From: Ligula intestinalis
Taxonomy: Eukaryota > Platyhelminthes > Cestoda > Diphyllobothriidea > Diphyllobothriidae
Assembly (NCBI GenBank): GCA_036362985.1
Contig: JAYGXS010000009.1
Span: 15,970,206 to 16,034,205, forward strand
DNA length: 64,000 bases
Reading direction: 5' to 3'
The position numbers and the translations under genes were made by a program. How positions within the stretch are numbered: the first letter of the stretch is position 1; every line of letters begins with the position of its first letter. Below the pieces are notes generated by a model that was not told where the DNA came from, did no database searches, and worked only from the letters and a program-made list of their open reading frames with translations. This document shows, one piece after another, positions 31,021-41,878 of the stretch.

Positions 31021-34000
31021 TCAGCGATAAGTGTGAGCCAGTTGCAAGGTGCTGCTACTGACACTTTGTTCATTATCTCTGCCACAGTTTCTCAGCAAAT
31101 GAGTATCAAGTTTGTGTTTAAAAATGTCAACAGTATCTAAGAGGACCATATCTTCCGGGAGTCCGTTCCACGCTCCAATGACCCTCCGAGAGAAGGCGTT
31201 TCGTCGAACGTTCATACGGGCCGGTTTCCTCTGTAGTTTAAAAGGATGACCTCGCAGATGGTCAGTCCAAGCCAATTCGAAGAAATCATCCAATTCTAGG
31301 GCGCAGTCTTGGCCTCTAACAATACGATAGGTTTGTATGAGGTCCCCGCAAAGTTGCCTATAATTGAGAGGGAAATGATCAAGCTCGGTCAGTCTGTCTT
31401 CATAGGGCAGATAACCAAGATTCGTGACCATCTTCGTAGCCCTCGCCCGCACTCGTTCCAGGTGCAGGTAATCCTTCTTGAACCACGGACGCCAGGCCTG
31501 GAGAGCATACTCCAAGTGGGACCGAACAAACGCTCCGTAGGTTTTCCTGAAGAGCTCCTTGTCAATGTTGACGAATCCCCGCCTAATCGCAAACAGCACC
31601 TGTGTCGCGCGTTTAGCTGCCTTTACACGCTGAGTAGATGGTTTGAGTGAGGAATTTATCAGAACACCGAGATCCTTTTGTTCGTTCACATTTGAAAGCT
31701 GGTGCCCATCGAGGAGGTATTGGAAGGAATCGTTCTCCTCATCACTTCTTCTAGTACGGAGTCTTAAAACCACACACTTACTAATGTTGAAGTTTAAAAG
31801 CCAACGAGCAGACCAGCAGCTAAGTCGATTGAGACTCTTTTGAAGCGCTTTCCTATCGGCGTCAGACCTGATGGCTCTGCAGAGTTTGACGTCGTCGGCA
31901 AACATGATAGCGCTGCAACCCAGGTCGTTGACACAGTCGTTGATATCGATAAGGAAGAGCAGTGGCCCTAAGACAGAACCTTGGGGGACGCCACTCAGAA
32001 CAGATGTAGGGTTTGACTTTGAGTCACCGATGCACACAGTTTGCGATCGCCCTGTGAAGTCCGCCCTGTTGAAGTCCGTATAGATGACGTCAACCTTACC
32101 ATCTTCATCTAGTGCGCGAGTCCACTGAGTGGAGAGTAGAAGGCTGGAAAGGCAAGAATGGTTCTTTCTGAAGCCGTGTTGGAGCCCTGAAAGTAGGTTG
32201 TTCTCCTCCAAGAACTCCATTGTCGTCTTCTTAATCATCGTTTCCATCACCTTACAGCTAATGCAAGTTAGGCTGACGGGCCGGTAATTGTTGACCTTCG
32301 TTCGGGCTCCGCCCTTGTATATTGGGTAGATATTTGCCATTTCCCATTCGGATGGCAGTTTTCCTAGTTCAAATGAAGAACGAAAGATATGTGATAGGGG
32401 CTCTGAGAGTTCGCTTGCCAATTCTTTCAAGAACTTGGCTGGTATATTGTCTGGACCGGATGACTTTGCTTCTTTGAGGCTCTGCAGCTCCCTCTCAACT
32501 ACAGATGTTGGAAATAGTAGAGAATGAAGTGCTGGACCAGCGTTTACAACAGCACTGTTGGCATTATCAAAATGAAGCTTGGTTTTCCTAGTGAATACCG
32601 AGGCAAATAACCGGCTACAGTACTCGGCTTTCTCGTCATTCTCAACGACTTCTCTGCCATCATCATTCTTAAGCACTGCGACAGGGTCCTTGTTTTTTAA
32701 TCTACTGTAAATAGAGCGGAATAGAATTTTGGGCTTTTCTTCAGCCTGTTGGAGGATTCTTGATTCATAGTTTTTCCTGGCCTGGCGAATTGATTTTTTT
32801 ACTGCATTTCTTTGGCGTCGGAATTCCTCGAGGTGTACTGGCGACCCAGTTTTCCTGAATAACTTCCATTTCCTATTCTTCTTCTTCTTCAGTTGCTTGT
32901 TAAGGTCTCTCGTCAACCAGGCAGGACGACTAGTCGTCTTGTGTACCTTGATCGGACAAAAGCGCTTAAGCAGATGTAATGCAACCCTTTTGAGTGATCT
33001 CCAATCCTCCTCCGGATCCCCCTTGAGTAGGCAGTCCAAATTCGCGGACAATAGTGCATTCTTCATTGAATTGAGGTCTGCCTTCCATATGTTTGGCTGG
33101 TCCTCCGTTTTCCTCAGCCGTTGAGTATGGAGTGAGTAATCCCACATTAGCGTCGTATGGTCACTCTTACCGAGCGGAGCACTTGAATGCACTTCATCTA
33201 TGTATGATGAATTTTTCGTGAAAATGAGATCCAAACAAGTAGCCCGCTGGTTTTCTCGAAATTTGGTTATGCCCTTAACGTTCTGAACTAGAGATAGGTC
33301 AAGCGTGAGATCCATTAATTTGGAACTAAAGGAAGTTGACGCCACCTCAACTGTCAGGTTGTTCCATTCAATTGCAGGGTCGTTGAAGTCACCAACGATG
33401 AGAACCTCCTGGTGGTAAGCAGCTTCTTTCACCAGACCAAGGAGCGAGTCGTCGGCTCCACTCAGAATGTTTGGTGGCCGGTAAACGGCCAGGACTTCAA
33501 GGTTCTGTGAATTCGCCTTCTTGATCTTTAACCAGACGGACTCATACTCCAGGGCTACAGTGTGTTCTCTTTCTACAACAGAGATTTCAGTTCTGACATA
33601 CACGACAACCCCACCTCCTTGTCGGTTTTGGCGGTCTTTGCGGAAAAGCTGGTATGCTGGAATCGAAATCTCCGAATCTGCGATTTCGGTTTTTAGCCAT
33701 GTTTCCGTTATGGCAACTACATCAGGTTTCCGCTCCGAAAGTACTGCCTTGAGTTCATCCATTTTTGAGGGAAGACTTTGGGCATTAGTGTAAAGAAAGC
33801 TCAATTTAGACTTATTCAGCACTTTAGGCAGGCGGTTGCCTCTTGTGTGAGATTGCATGTAGGGAGCTGTCGGTGCTGATGGAGACGGACTGTTGCCCAT
33901 CCCGACTAGGCTGTTAGTGTTATCGGCTTTCTCCAGAGGAGTGACCTTGGAACATGGACGATCTCCCCGTTCAGAATTCGAAGATTGCGCTCGCCGAGTT

Positions 34001-34206
34001 CGCATCTCCTGTGGAGTTCTACTTTTAGCAATCTCCATTTCTCCCGCTCCGCGGGGGAATATTCCCGCTAAAAAAACCGTCGGGTGTGAATATCTAAGTA
34101 TTGGTTTCCTGCTTAACAACAGCTGGACCTCAGCCTCACTCTTCAGGACAACCTTCAACGGTCTTGGTTGGCGTTGTTCATCTTTTGAGTCTGTTATACG
34201 GCCCAT
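31021..34206 (-). CDS. CR1/jockey-like LINE ORF2: endonuclease and reverse transcriptase
   Basis: An uninterrupted 1061-codon frame. Residues 1-50 hold a short motif, RPLKVVLKSEAEVQLLLSRK, shared with the LINE at 36.5 kb. An APE-type endonuclease starts near residue 135 (LYTNAQSLPSKMDELKAVL, ITETWL, VGDFNDP, SDHTTL). The RT follows with YRPVSLTCISCKVMETMI, LQHGFRKNHSC, SGVPQGSVLGPLLF and FADD (31902-31891), then the CR1-type C-terminus with WNGLPEDMV. Motif A is damaged: YTDF runs straight into TGRSQTVC, so about 35 residues including KAFD are missing in frame near 32065. The ORF is otherwise open, which suggests a recent insertion; the deletion should inactivate the RT. Confidence 0.92.
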   Translation of the reverse strand: MGRITDSKDEQRQPRPLKVVLKSEAEVQLLLSRKPILRYSHPTVFLAGIFPRGAGEMEIAKSRTPQEMRTRRAQSSNSERGDRPCSKVTPLEKADNTNSLVGMGNSPSPSAPTAPYMQSHTRGNRLPKVLNKSKLSFLYTNAQSLPSKMDELKAVLSERKPDVVAITETWLKTEIADSEISIPAYQLFRKDRQNRQGGGVVVYVRTEISVVEREHTVALEYESVWLKIKKANSQNLEVLAVYRPPNILSGADDSLLGLVKEAAYHQEVLIVGDFNDPAIEWNNLTVEVASTSFSSKLMDLTLDLSLVQNVKGITKFRENQRATCLDLIFTKNSSYIDEVHSSAPLGKSDHTTLMWDYSLHTQRLRKTEDQPNIWKADLNSMKNALLSANLDCLLKGDPEEDWRSLKRVALHLLKRFCPIKVHKTTSRPAWLTRDLNKQLKKKKNRKWKLFRKTGSPVHLEEFRRQRNAVKKSIRQARKNYESRILQQAEEKPKILFRSIYSRLKNKDPVAVLKNDDGREVVENDEKAEYCSRLFASVFTRKTKLHFDNANSAVVNAGPALHSLLFPTSVVERELQSLKEAKSSGPDNIPAKFLKELASELSEPLSHIFRSSFELGKLPSEWEMANIYPIYKGGARTKVNNYRPVSLTCISCKVMETMIKKTTMEFLEENNLLSGLQHGFRKNHSCLSSLLLSTQWTRALDEDGKVDVIYTDFNRADFTGRSQTVCIGDSKSNPTSVLSGVPQGSVLGPLLFLIDINDCVNDLGCSAIMFADDVKLCRAIRSDADRKALQKSLNRLSCWSARWLLNFNISKCVVLRLRTRRSDEENDSFQYLLDGHQLSNVNEQKDLGVLINSSLKPSTQRVKAAKRATQVLFAIRRGFVNIDKELFRKTYGAFVRSHLEYALQAWRPWFKKDYLHLERVRARATKMVTNLGYLPYEDRLTELDHFPLNYRQLCGDLIQTYRIVRGQDCALELDDFFELAWTDHLRGHPFKLQRKPARMNVRRNAFSRRVIGAWNGLPEDMVLLDTVDIFKHKLDTHLLRNCGRDNEQSVSSSTLQLAHTYR

Positions 34207-34290
34207 TCGGAATGCCTGTAGAACTTCGACTTTCTCCTCACCCTTAAGGAGGAATTTCAGATATTCTTTAAATAACTTCCTGTTCCCTTC

Positions 34291-35530
34291 TTATCTTGAT
34301 TTCGGGGTATCGGAAGTACCTTCTGTCATGCCTTTTATGAATATGCAGCTTATACGAGTGGTACTTACCTTCCGATTGTCGTCCCCTTCTGCTTCTCTAG
34401 GGTTTGTTAGGACAGATTCGCTTCGAGGTTTAGCGCTCCTGTTCGTTTTGGCCTGCGAAGGTGCCCTTTTTGTGTGGCTCGTGCTCAAGCTAGGCCATTT
34501 TATATAAGCACTTGGGCTTGGTTGGCCTTTTTGGGAGCCCGAGAGCGCTTCTTCATTCTCTTGGAAGCCAGTAAGTTGGCCTGTCCATGGCAGACTACCA
34601 ACTCCGTCAAGCACCCTGGCTGCCGGATCATTTTTGTGCTTAGACACTTCGGCGAGGCATTTTGTTCCTCCGTACGTTAGGTAACCTCGCTCAAGTTCAC
34701 GCATCGCCGGTTTCTTCTCACGAGGGAGAAATAGAGAAAAAAATTTTAGCTCCTCCACCTCCACTTTAAGACAATTAACTACCTTCTCAAGGTTTGTAAA
34801 TTTGTTCAAAAGGGTAAAATATGATACGGAGGCTTCATCTTCATGAGTTGCATCCCTTAAACTTTTACGACTTTTAGTTCGCTTGGCAGGAGGAGATTTC
34901 AAATAAGTTCTACATCGAGTTTCCGTAGTTAGTAACGGAATTCGGAAACTGTTGCAGCATCCCGTGGAGGCGAAAAGCGATAGGCGTTCGACTCCTACGC
35001 GAGGGGTCCAGGGTTCGAATACGGGCGCTGGCGTGACTTTTTTTCCTTGTTGCGATGAAGTCGGGATTTCGAATGCACGCACTGGCGAACATTCCTTCCC
35101 ATCTTCCAAAGCTGTATCGCACATAGGTTCTATTTTTTCTGTCACCATCTTTTCACAACAGACCGTTAATGAATGAAATAATAAAGTGGATTGCTTTTTG
35201 ACTGTTAATAACCGATTTTGATTACTGTCATCCTGTGTCTTCGTGGAGGAGTTGATTAGACGCTCAACTTGGTGTTCGTAAATTGAGTCTACTGAACTCG
35301 AGAGACTTTTAGCCCTTTTAGCGGGGGGGTGATTTCGTCGCATCAATCTTGCAACTTCTGCCCTCGAAATTACGACTAGGGGTTTTAAACCAAACTAAAT
35401 TAGAATCTACAGTCGACGCTGATGGTGTGATGGTAACGACTGATACCAACAAACTACAGGTTTTGGGTACGAGTCCCTCTCGCGCCGCAGCTTTTACAAG
35501 CTGATCTACACATTTATTTTGGCCTCCCAT
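34291..35530 (-). pseudogene. LINE ORF1, frameshifted, with a tRNA-like insertion
   Basis: A frame from 35530 (MGGQNKCVDQLVKAAAREG) runs to 35318. A shift at the G7 run near 35328 moves into a 351-codon frame from 35346 to 34291. The motif KSPPAKR occurs at the junction and again further on, pointing to an internal duplication. Between the two copies, the bases at about 34960-35045 look like a tRNA-derived sequence. The region has coiled-coil-like residues (FTNLEKVVNCLKVEVEELKF), as expected of LINE ORF1 proteins that bind RNA. It sits directly upstream of ORF2 on the same strand. Confidence 0.65.
34960..35045 (+). repeat. tRNA-derived SINE-like insert within LINE ORF1
   Basis: The plus strand reads ggggtccagggttcgaatac, a good pol III B box, preceded by taggcgttcgactcctacgc, which resembles an anticodon arm with TCG. 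The acceptor arms do not pair, so it is not an intact tRNA. It lies inside the LINE ORF1 frame without stopping it. Confidence 0.45.
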
Positions 35531-35849
35531 AATAGATCAGACTGATGATAAACGATATTAAAGCTCTATGCAATATGTATAAAGCGTTCAACTGTATGAA
35601 AAAGGTTATTGAAATGACTCAGCCGTTTGTAGAGAGCTGGAATCCGGGAAAATTTTTGACAGAAGGCAGTGACGGAAATGATGCTCGTTTTGACTTATGT
35701 CCTGTCGTGTCTTCTGAGGCTGGAGTTATTGCGAAAGTGAATCCAATAGCTAACAACGAAAGTCCGCCAGAAGGCTAGGTGAACTGAAATCCCGAAAATA
35801 ATATTTCTCACGAAGGACGAGAAATTTAAACCGCAATTTGAAGCGCGCG

Positions 35850-36345
35850 CGAAGAATATTAGAAGACATAAATTGTTCTTAGTTTTTGTTTTTTTATTTT
35901 ATTTTTAAGGATTGGAAAAGGAGGCAATGCACAATTTTGCTCAAGCTTTGATTTGATCAGCGTTGGAAACCGTCGACTGCAAAGCCTCCAGCAGTAGCCA
36001 GTTTTCCCCAAAATGTGCGGGAACTCTCCCAGACCGTTAGATCCCTTTTGTTCCGAATTTGATGTCAAAGAAATGGTAAGCAAAGTGTCGTATTTTGTTC
36101 AGAAATATATGCATCATGTCATTTGAGAATAACTGCTTGGTCTTTTTTGTAATTTCGGCTAAACTGTGGCTTTCGCGAATATCGTTGGGTTGGGCATTCC
36201 ATATGATCGCATATCTTATGGTGTAGAAATTTGATCGCTGGGCCGTCCTAGCTTTAGCGTTATGAATTGTATGCTGGTTGTTTCTAGTGGGACGGGAACC
36301 GTTTTGATTTGTTAACATATTATTGCTAAGGATGTTATGATCATG
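35850..36345 (-). pseudogene. LINE 3' end remnant
   Basis: The minus frame 36351-36037 includes ARTAQRSNFYTIRYAIIWNA followed by QPNDIRES and KQLFSNDM, a recognisable RT C-terminus. The nucleotide sequence aligns with 26130-26620. It ends where the plus-strand LINE at 36.35 kb begins. Confidence 0.7.
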
Positions 36346-36349
36346 TGTC

Positions 36350-36495
36350 ACGTGAGCTCACAACAGATGCGCCAGTGAGTCACAAGCAGAATATAGTTGT
36401 AAAAGGGGCTCCAGAGATAGCGTCAAAAATTGCAAAAGAACGAGTTTACGCTGAATTTGACTTGGATTTGGACACTACTGTCGACACGCCTTAAA
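36350..36495 (+). repeat. partial duplicate of the downstream LINE ORF1
   Basis: The stretch reads APVSHKQNIVVKGAPEIASK, a diverged copy of APLSRKQKIVLKGAPESSIA encoded at about 36790-36860. It then stops in frame at about 36493. Confidence 0.65.
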
Positions 36496-36515
36496 AAACC
36501 TGCATATCGGACCAT

Positions 36516-37100
36516 GTGTCAAGCCCACGGGCTACACCATCGTCACTCGGCTTAAGCGACACTAGCAATTATCGGGATTTGCATCCTAGCACCACATCGT
36601 TGCTCGACTCTGCACAAGAAAGCGATGACCATGAGTTTGACAAGATTATAACTCAAAAGAGGCATAAGCCTACGAAAGCCAAACGGTTCACGGGTTTGCA
36701 TTCAGCTTACCCAATAGCCAGTACATCAGAACCGCGTGTACCGAATACAGTTGCTCCCTCGGCTGAAACACGTGAGCTTGCAACATATGCCCCATTGAGT
36801 CGCAAGCAGAAAATAGTTTTAAAGGGGGCCCCAGAGTCGTCAATTGCACAAGAACGAATTGACCATGACGTGGGTCTTATGCGAGTGTACGCCAAACCGT
36901 TGCTAAAACCAGGCAAGTCTTTCCGCATTCTTAAGGCATTTCGAATAGGGATGGCTCCAACAGCTCCGGAATCAATTTCTCGGCCACGACCACTAAAAGT
37001 TATTTTAGAAACTGAAGCACAGGCGAAACTCTTGCTAGAGCGCAAACCATCCTTACGGAGTCTGCATTCGCAAGTTTTTTTCAGCCGGATTACGAGTTGA
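36516..37100 (+). CDS. LINE ORF1-like protein
   Basis: The 194-codon frame starts MSSPRATPSSLGLSDTSNYR. It carries SRKQKIVLKGAPESS and then a RPLKVILETEAQAKLLLERK motif near residues 163-182, shared with the start of the minus-strand LINE ORF2. It probably encodes the N-terminal, nucleic-acid-binding portion of the element ending near 40.3 kb; the frame closes at 37100 and continues shifted. Confidence 0.65.
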   Translation: MSSPRATPSSLGLSDTSNYRDLHPSTTSLLDSAQESDDHEFDKIITQKRHKPTKAKRFTGLHSAYPIASTSEPRVPNTVAPSAETRELATYAPLSRKQKIVLKGAPESSIAQERIDHDVGLMRVYAKPLLKPGKSFRILKAFRIGMAPTAPESISRPRPLKVILETEAQAKLLLERKPSLRSLHSQVFFSRITS

Positions 37101-37249
37101 AAGAGCGGAGAAAGATGAGGCAGCTAATAATAGAGCTGGAAAAACGGAGAACCAATGGCGAGACAAATCTCAAAATAAGAGAGGGAAAAATAGTTCAGGT
37201 CAAAAGGACATCGCTCTGGTCGAAGCCGGTAACAGTGACGGCCTAGCTG

Positions 37250-40200
37250 TCCCGCCACCGAAACCTCAGACATGCCCTCTTAAATTGGTCGTTTTAAATG
37301 CCAGATCACTGATTAATAAAATGCCTCTGCTCCAGACTATGGTGTTCGTCAACCGCCCAGACATTGTTAAGGTAAATGAGACATAGGCATCGGCCTCTGT
37401 AGCTGACTCAGAACTCTCTGTTCTAGGCTATTCATGCGTTCGGAACGATCGAAACAATGGCTGTGGCGGAGGAAGCTGCATCTTTATTAAGCAGCCACTT
37501 GCATTTCTCCCGTTGGACTATCCACAATTCACAGCAGTGGAGCAGAGCTGCTGGCTACGAGTTGTTCTAAAAAACAAATACTCCTTACTTGTTGGCTGTG
37601 TTTATCGCCCACCTAATGCCAATGCAGACTACGATCTTTGTCTCTCACAGGCATTTCATGCCGCAGCTGACTTGAATCTTAAGTATTGCTTGATTGCAGG
37701 CGATTTTAACCTTCCTGACGTGCAATGGTTTCCACCATTTGGTCCTTCAACGTTCGAGAACTTACTTGAGGCAATAGATATCGGCATGTGGGATCAGGTA
37801 GTCGATTTTCCCACTCGAGGAGCAAACATATTCGACCTAAATTTGTCGGGGATGCGAACCAATTTCAGTGTCATCCTTAGACGCACTTGGGAGTTGAGAC
37901 CATCTTACAGTTGTTAGTGAACTAGAACTGGAGGAGGATAAACCATTTTCCCAAAAGTATAGTCTTTATCATGACTTTCGATCAGCAAACACGGCGGACC
38001 TACTGGCACATCTAAACGCTCTCGACTGGTCTGAATTTTTCCAATGTTTGGATGTAAATGTCGGTACCGATGCACTGTACAAAATGTTGGATCCACTCAT
38101 CCTCCACTTTGTCCCCCGTAAGAAAGTAATGCATGTCAAGGATGAAGTGTACCTTCCTCTGTCTTTCCGTCGTAGGCTGCGTAAACTCTCTCGTCGTTTG
38201 CATCGGCAGAACGATATTTCCGTTCTGCCCTTGATCACACTGATCTTTGAGCAGGCTAAGAAGCTCTCCGAAGAAAAGCAGATAGCCGATGAGGCTCACT
38301 TCGCTGAAAACCCTTCCCTTAATGTTGCGAAACTCTTTTCGCGTACAGTTAAAGCGCAGAGGAAAACGCAACACCCCATTCTTCAAGATGCTTCAGGAAA
38401 CCCCATTGCTGACGCTAAGTTGACCACCGATAGCTTCAATGCGTTCCTATCCAAAACGTTTAGTGAAAGCTCGTTCGCTGCACCTCCGGTTATCCAGGCT
38501 TGGGCGGGTGCCATACTCGAAACCATAAGTTTTACCGTCTGGGATGTGGCTGTAGCCATTCGTCGTTATCGTCAATCCTATAGTCCAGGACCAGATGGCG
38601 TCCCAGTTAGCCTTCTAAAAGCTGAAACGAATGATATTTTTCCGTCCATTCTTTGTTAGGTATTTAATCTTGCTCTTGAGAGCGAAACCTATCCTTCGTT
38701 GTGGAAGGAATCGCACATAATGCCTATTCGCAAGCATGGCCGATTGACATCATTCGACAACTTTAGGCCAATAAATACACTTCCCGCAGCCTCGAAGATC
38801 TTGGAGACCTTAATCGAAGAAAAGATGATACATCACTTGACAGAGAACAACCTGCCCAATACAGCTCAACATGGCTTTCTCGAGAAACGATCTTGTGACA
38901 CATGTCAGCTCTCTTTCTTTGATTATGTGCTAAGAGCTAGAGACAGTGGTTTTGCCCCTTATAGCGGCTATTTTGATTTTACTAAGGCCTTTGATCGGGT
39001 CGATCATAACCTCCTCCTTCTGAAACTGGCCTCCTTCGGCATAGGAAGCAAGGCTCTGAACTTCATATCTTCCTATTTGGATTCTCGCACACTACGAGTA
39101 AAAATTTCCAATGTTATCTCCAACCCCACGCATGTGAGGAGTGGAGTTATACAGGGTAGTGTACTGGGTCCGCTCCTATTTTGCCTGTTTGTCAACGACG
39201 TTTCAGATTGTTTTCAGTATGGCAGACCCTTCATGTACGCTGATGATTTAAAAGTCGCTTATCGATATAAACCGGCAGATCGCAACATCGTGCTCGAGCT
39301 GATAAAAAAGGATCTTCAGGCCTTCGCCCAGTGGTGTTGCACATGGCGCCTCACCCTTTCATGCCTTTTAGTGAAACTGGAAGCCCTAGGCATCAGGCCT
39401 CCCCTCCTCGATTTCATTGCCTCCTACCTGTCTAACCGCAGCCAGAAGGTCTTAGTAGGCAATAGCTACTCGATGCCTCAGCCGATAACGAGTGGTGTAT
39501 TACAAGGCACGGTTTTAGGTCCCCTCCTTTTCATTCTTTACATAAATGAAATTTCAACAGTGCTAAATAATTCGGAAAATTTCATTTATGCTGATGACCT
39601 TAAGTGTATTTACTCATTTTCTAAGGACACGGCCAGTAGTTGTGTTGATAAAGTTAACGCAGACTTGCGTACTCTCTCAAGTTGGAGCGCAACATGGCAG
39701 ATGGAGTTTTCTCCATCAAAATGTAGTTTCTTGAGTTTTGGTCCCGCAAGGCTTCCTGGACCCATTATCTTCCAAAATAGTCCACTGTTAGAAAGATCTA
39801 CGATAAAGGATTTGGGTCTTACTTACACGAATAAGCTTGCATTATCACCTCATGCAGATCGAATTTCTGCCAAGGCCGCACAGATATGTGGGTTTATATC
39901 GCATAACTTTTTTCCTTCCAGAAATGAAGTTAAAACTATACCGCATGTTTGTTCTTCCTATACTAGAATACTGCTGCCCGCTTTTTGGCCTCATGACCCA
40001 GCATGACCGTAGTAAGATTGAAAAGGTTCAGCGAGTTTTCACTCGTAAAATATTTTCTGTTTCTGGGTCTGGTATGTGTTATACAGATAGATGTCAATTA
40101 GCAAACATTAAANNNNNNNNNNNNNNNNNNNNNNNNNNNNNNNNNNNNNNNNNNNNNNNNNNNNNNNNNNNNNNNNNNNNNNNNNNNNNNNNNNNNNNNN

Positions 40201-40283
40201 NNNNNNNNNNNNACGACCTGCTGAAAGATATCACATTTTGCATAAGTTCAGCTACAAAAATATATCATTTCCTCTTCCCGTGA
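37250..40283 (+). pseudogene. LINE endonuclease and RT, broken, with a duplicated RT palm
   Basis: The endonuclease is read from about 37275 (KLVVLNARSLINKMPLLQTM; VNET then TAG; VGCVYRPPNANADYDL; IAGDFNLPDVQW). A frameshift lies near 37890. The linker ORF 38048-38659 ends in an in-frame TAG. The RT frame 38699-40006 holds FDFTKAFDRVDHNLLL, GVIQGSVLGPLLF and YADD at 39236-39247. It then re-enters a second RT just before its own B motif (LVKLEALGIRPPLLDFIASY, GVLQGTVLGPLLF, YADD at 39587-39598). A final frameshift near 39930 leads to LPILEYCCPLFGL before the N gap. It cannot make a working enzyme. Confidence 0.88.
40113..40212. other. assembly gap (100 N) in the LINE 3' part
   Basis: One hundred N interrupt the LINE C-terminal region. 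The flanking frames on either side should not be joined. Confidence 0.98.
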
Positions 40284-40289
40284 TTTCAT

Positions 40290-41460
40290 CCGGTCTAGGC
40301 TTTGTTTGAGATAGCATCGATGACTGTGGGGGCCTTGCAGATAACCTGGTGGCTAGTTTCCTTTGCTGCCATAGCTGTAGGCCATATAGGACCGCCTTCA
40401 TGTATGTAAAACTGTCACATCAATGTTAAGTCGCTAGCTCCTGCAGTGATTGAAAATGTGCCTGCCATATACATAGTGGCACTGGCAGAACGCAGTTCGT
40501 GGAAATGACCTGCCTATTTTCCAACTGTACGTACGCCCTTTTTGATTGCATCTACGACCACAGTAGTGATTCTTAGTGAGGAAAAAATGAGATGGGTTGT
40601 TTGGTGTCTTCAAGGAAAATAGTCAGCTGAAACCAGCCGGGGAAGCTGGATGGGAAGTTATATTCGACAGGAGGCTTGTTTGACATGGAGCATTGATTGC
40701 ACGTTGGACGTGCGTTTCAATGCAACTCTGGGGATCTCATTCCGAACTCTCAAGCGTGATAGTGCTCTAAAGTCAGTTAACGGACTAAAGCGGAACGTAC
40801 CTTGTTTCTCAACTAGATCAGCGATCCCTACAGATTCATTATATGTTTATATTTATTTCCAACTTTATTAAAAACTCACATATCTGTCATAGTCCAATTC
40901 CAGACTAGTTTTGAACCCAATCTTCTGTTGCATTTGTTTGCACATGTTTTGCTGATAGTCTGTCGCTACATGGCACAGGTGAGGGGGGTTCTGTTCAATA
41001 TATTTCATAAGTGGAAACGCTTTTAAACTAAAGCGTGCTCTTCTATCGATGAAGAAATTTGAAGAGGGCATAATTAAATGAAATTTTTATCATGGGGAAC
41101 ACAACACCGATCACTAACTGTACGTGTCCATCATTGTGCTACAACCGGGCTTGAAACCGGGGCATCAGAACTCCAGCCGATGGACAATTTACCGCCTGCA
41201 TTTTAAACGCACCTCTGACGTCTAATCACAAATTGTAAAAGTCAGCCTCCTACTAAACTTTCCAGTCCGGCTTCTCTAAGTGTTTCCGATTGAAGACGTA
41301 TTAACGATGCCTAGTAGACCTAGCTTTAACCATAAAGAAATGTTTCGGCAAATCAGAAACTAATCCCGAGGGAAACTACACACCCCAAGGCCTAAATGAA
41401 GCCAATGCTAACTCAAACAAAAACCACTAACACATGGAATCAAAGGTGGAAGTGAAATTA
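40290..41460. other. no gene seen
   Basis: Short frames only. A degenerate pol III B-box-like phrase (gggcttgaaaccggggc) lies near 41147-41163 without a supporting A box. Confidence 0.5.
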
Positions 41461-41474
41461 CTGCTGTATCAACA

Positions 41475-41480
41475 TTTATT
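41475..41480 (-). terminator. polyadenylation signal of the glycine-rich peptide gene
   Basis: AATAAA on the minus strand, about 75 bases after the stop codon. Confidence 0.5.
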
Positions 41481-41554
41481 CAAAACACGGCAGCATTCAG
41501 CTGACCAACAGGACAGGAAGCGAGGTCGCTCAGGGCCTATCCTTTTAAGCGGTC

Positions 41555-41836
41555 CTACACTCCGTACTTTTTGACCGGCGGCGCCAGAGGGCGTCTTTTT
41601 CCGCCGTCACTCCAGCTGCCGCCATCTGAGCCGCCAGTACCCCAGTCGCCGCTTCCTTGCCCGCCGTTACCCCCGCCGCTGTCATCCCAGCCGCCGCCAC
41701 CCCGACCTTGTGCGTCAGCCAATGGGGTTTGAGTCTTCTCCTTCACCTTAGCATCTGTTGCGTTCACCCTGGTACCGTTTATCAAGGTACCCAGAACGAT
41801 GGCCATCAACAGAAGCAGATAGATTTGCAGTTTCAT
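41555..41836 (-). CDS. secreted glycine-rich peptide, 93 residues
   Basis: A single-exon frame starts ATG at 41836-41834 and ends TAG at 41557-41555. Residues 1-26 form a clear signal peptide (MKLQIYLLLLMAIVLGTLIN, cleavage probably after GTRVNA). The mature part is a charged segment (TDAKVKEKTQTPLADAQGRG), then about 30 residues of Gly with Trp, Asp and Ser (GGGGWDD, GSGDWGTGG, GGSWSDGG), then a basic end GKRRPLAPPVKKYGV. There are no cysteines. A TATA-like TATAAG (41878-41873) lies about 40 bases before the ATG and AATAAA (41480-41475) about 75 bases after the stop, so it looks like a complete compact gene. I do not recognise the family; low-complexity secreted Gly/Trp peptides could be gland, tegument or eggshell products, but this is a guess. 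Confidence 0.7.
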   Translation of the reverse strand: MKLQIYLLLLMAIVLGTLINGTRVNATDAKVKEKTQTPLADAQGRGGGGWDDSGGGNGGQGSGDWGTGGSDGGSWSDGGKRRPLAPPVKKYGV

Positions 41837-41872
41837 CTCGATTTACTTACCCCACTCTGTCAACACGGTCGA

Positions 41873-41878
41873 CTTATA
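41873..41878 (-). promoter_or_regulatory. TATA-like box of the glycine-rich peptide gene
   Basis: TATAAG on the minus strand is followed by GTTGACAGAGTGGGG and the start codon. The same GTTGACAGAG...ATGAAACTGC arrangement ends the Penelope terminal repeats at 44.6 and 51.3 kb, where the TATA itself is not conserved. Confidence 0.45.

Noticed and set aside
33893..34507. 204-codon plus-strand frame
   Set aside because: Antisense shadow of the LINE ORF1/ORF2 boundary.
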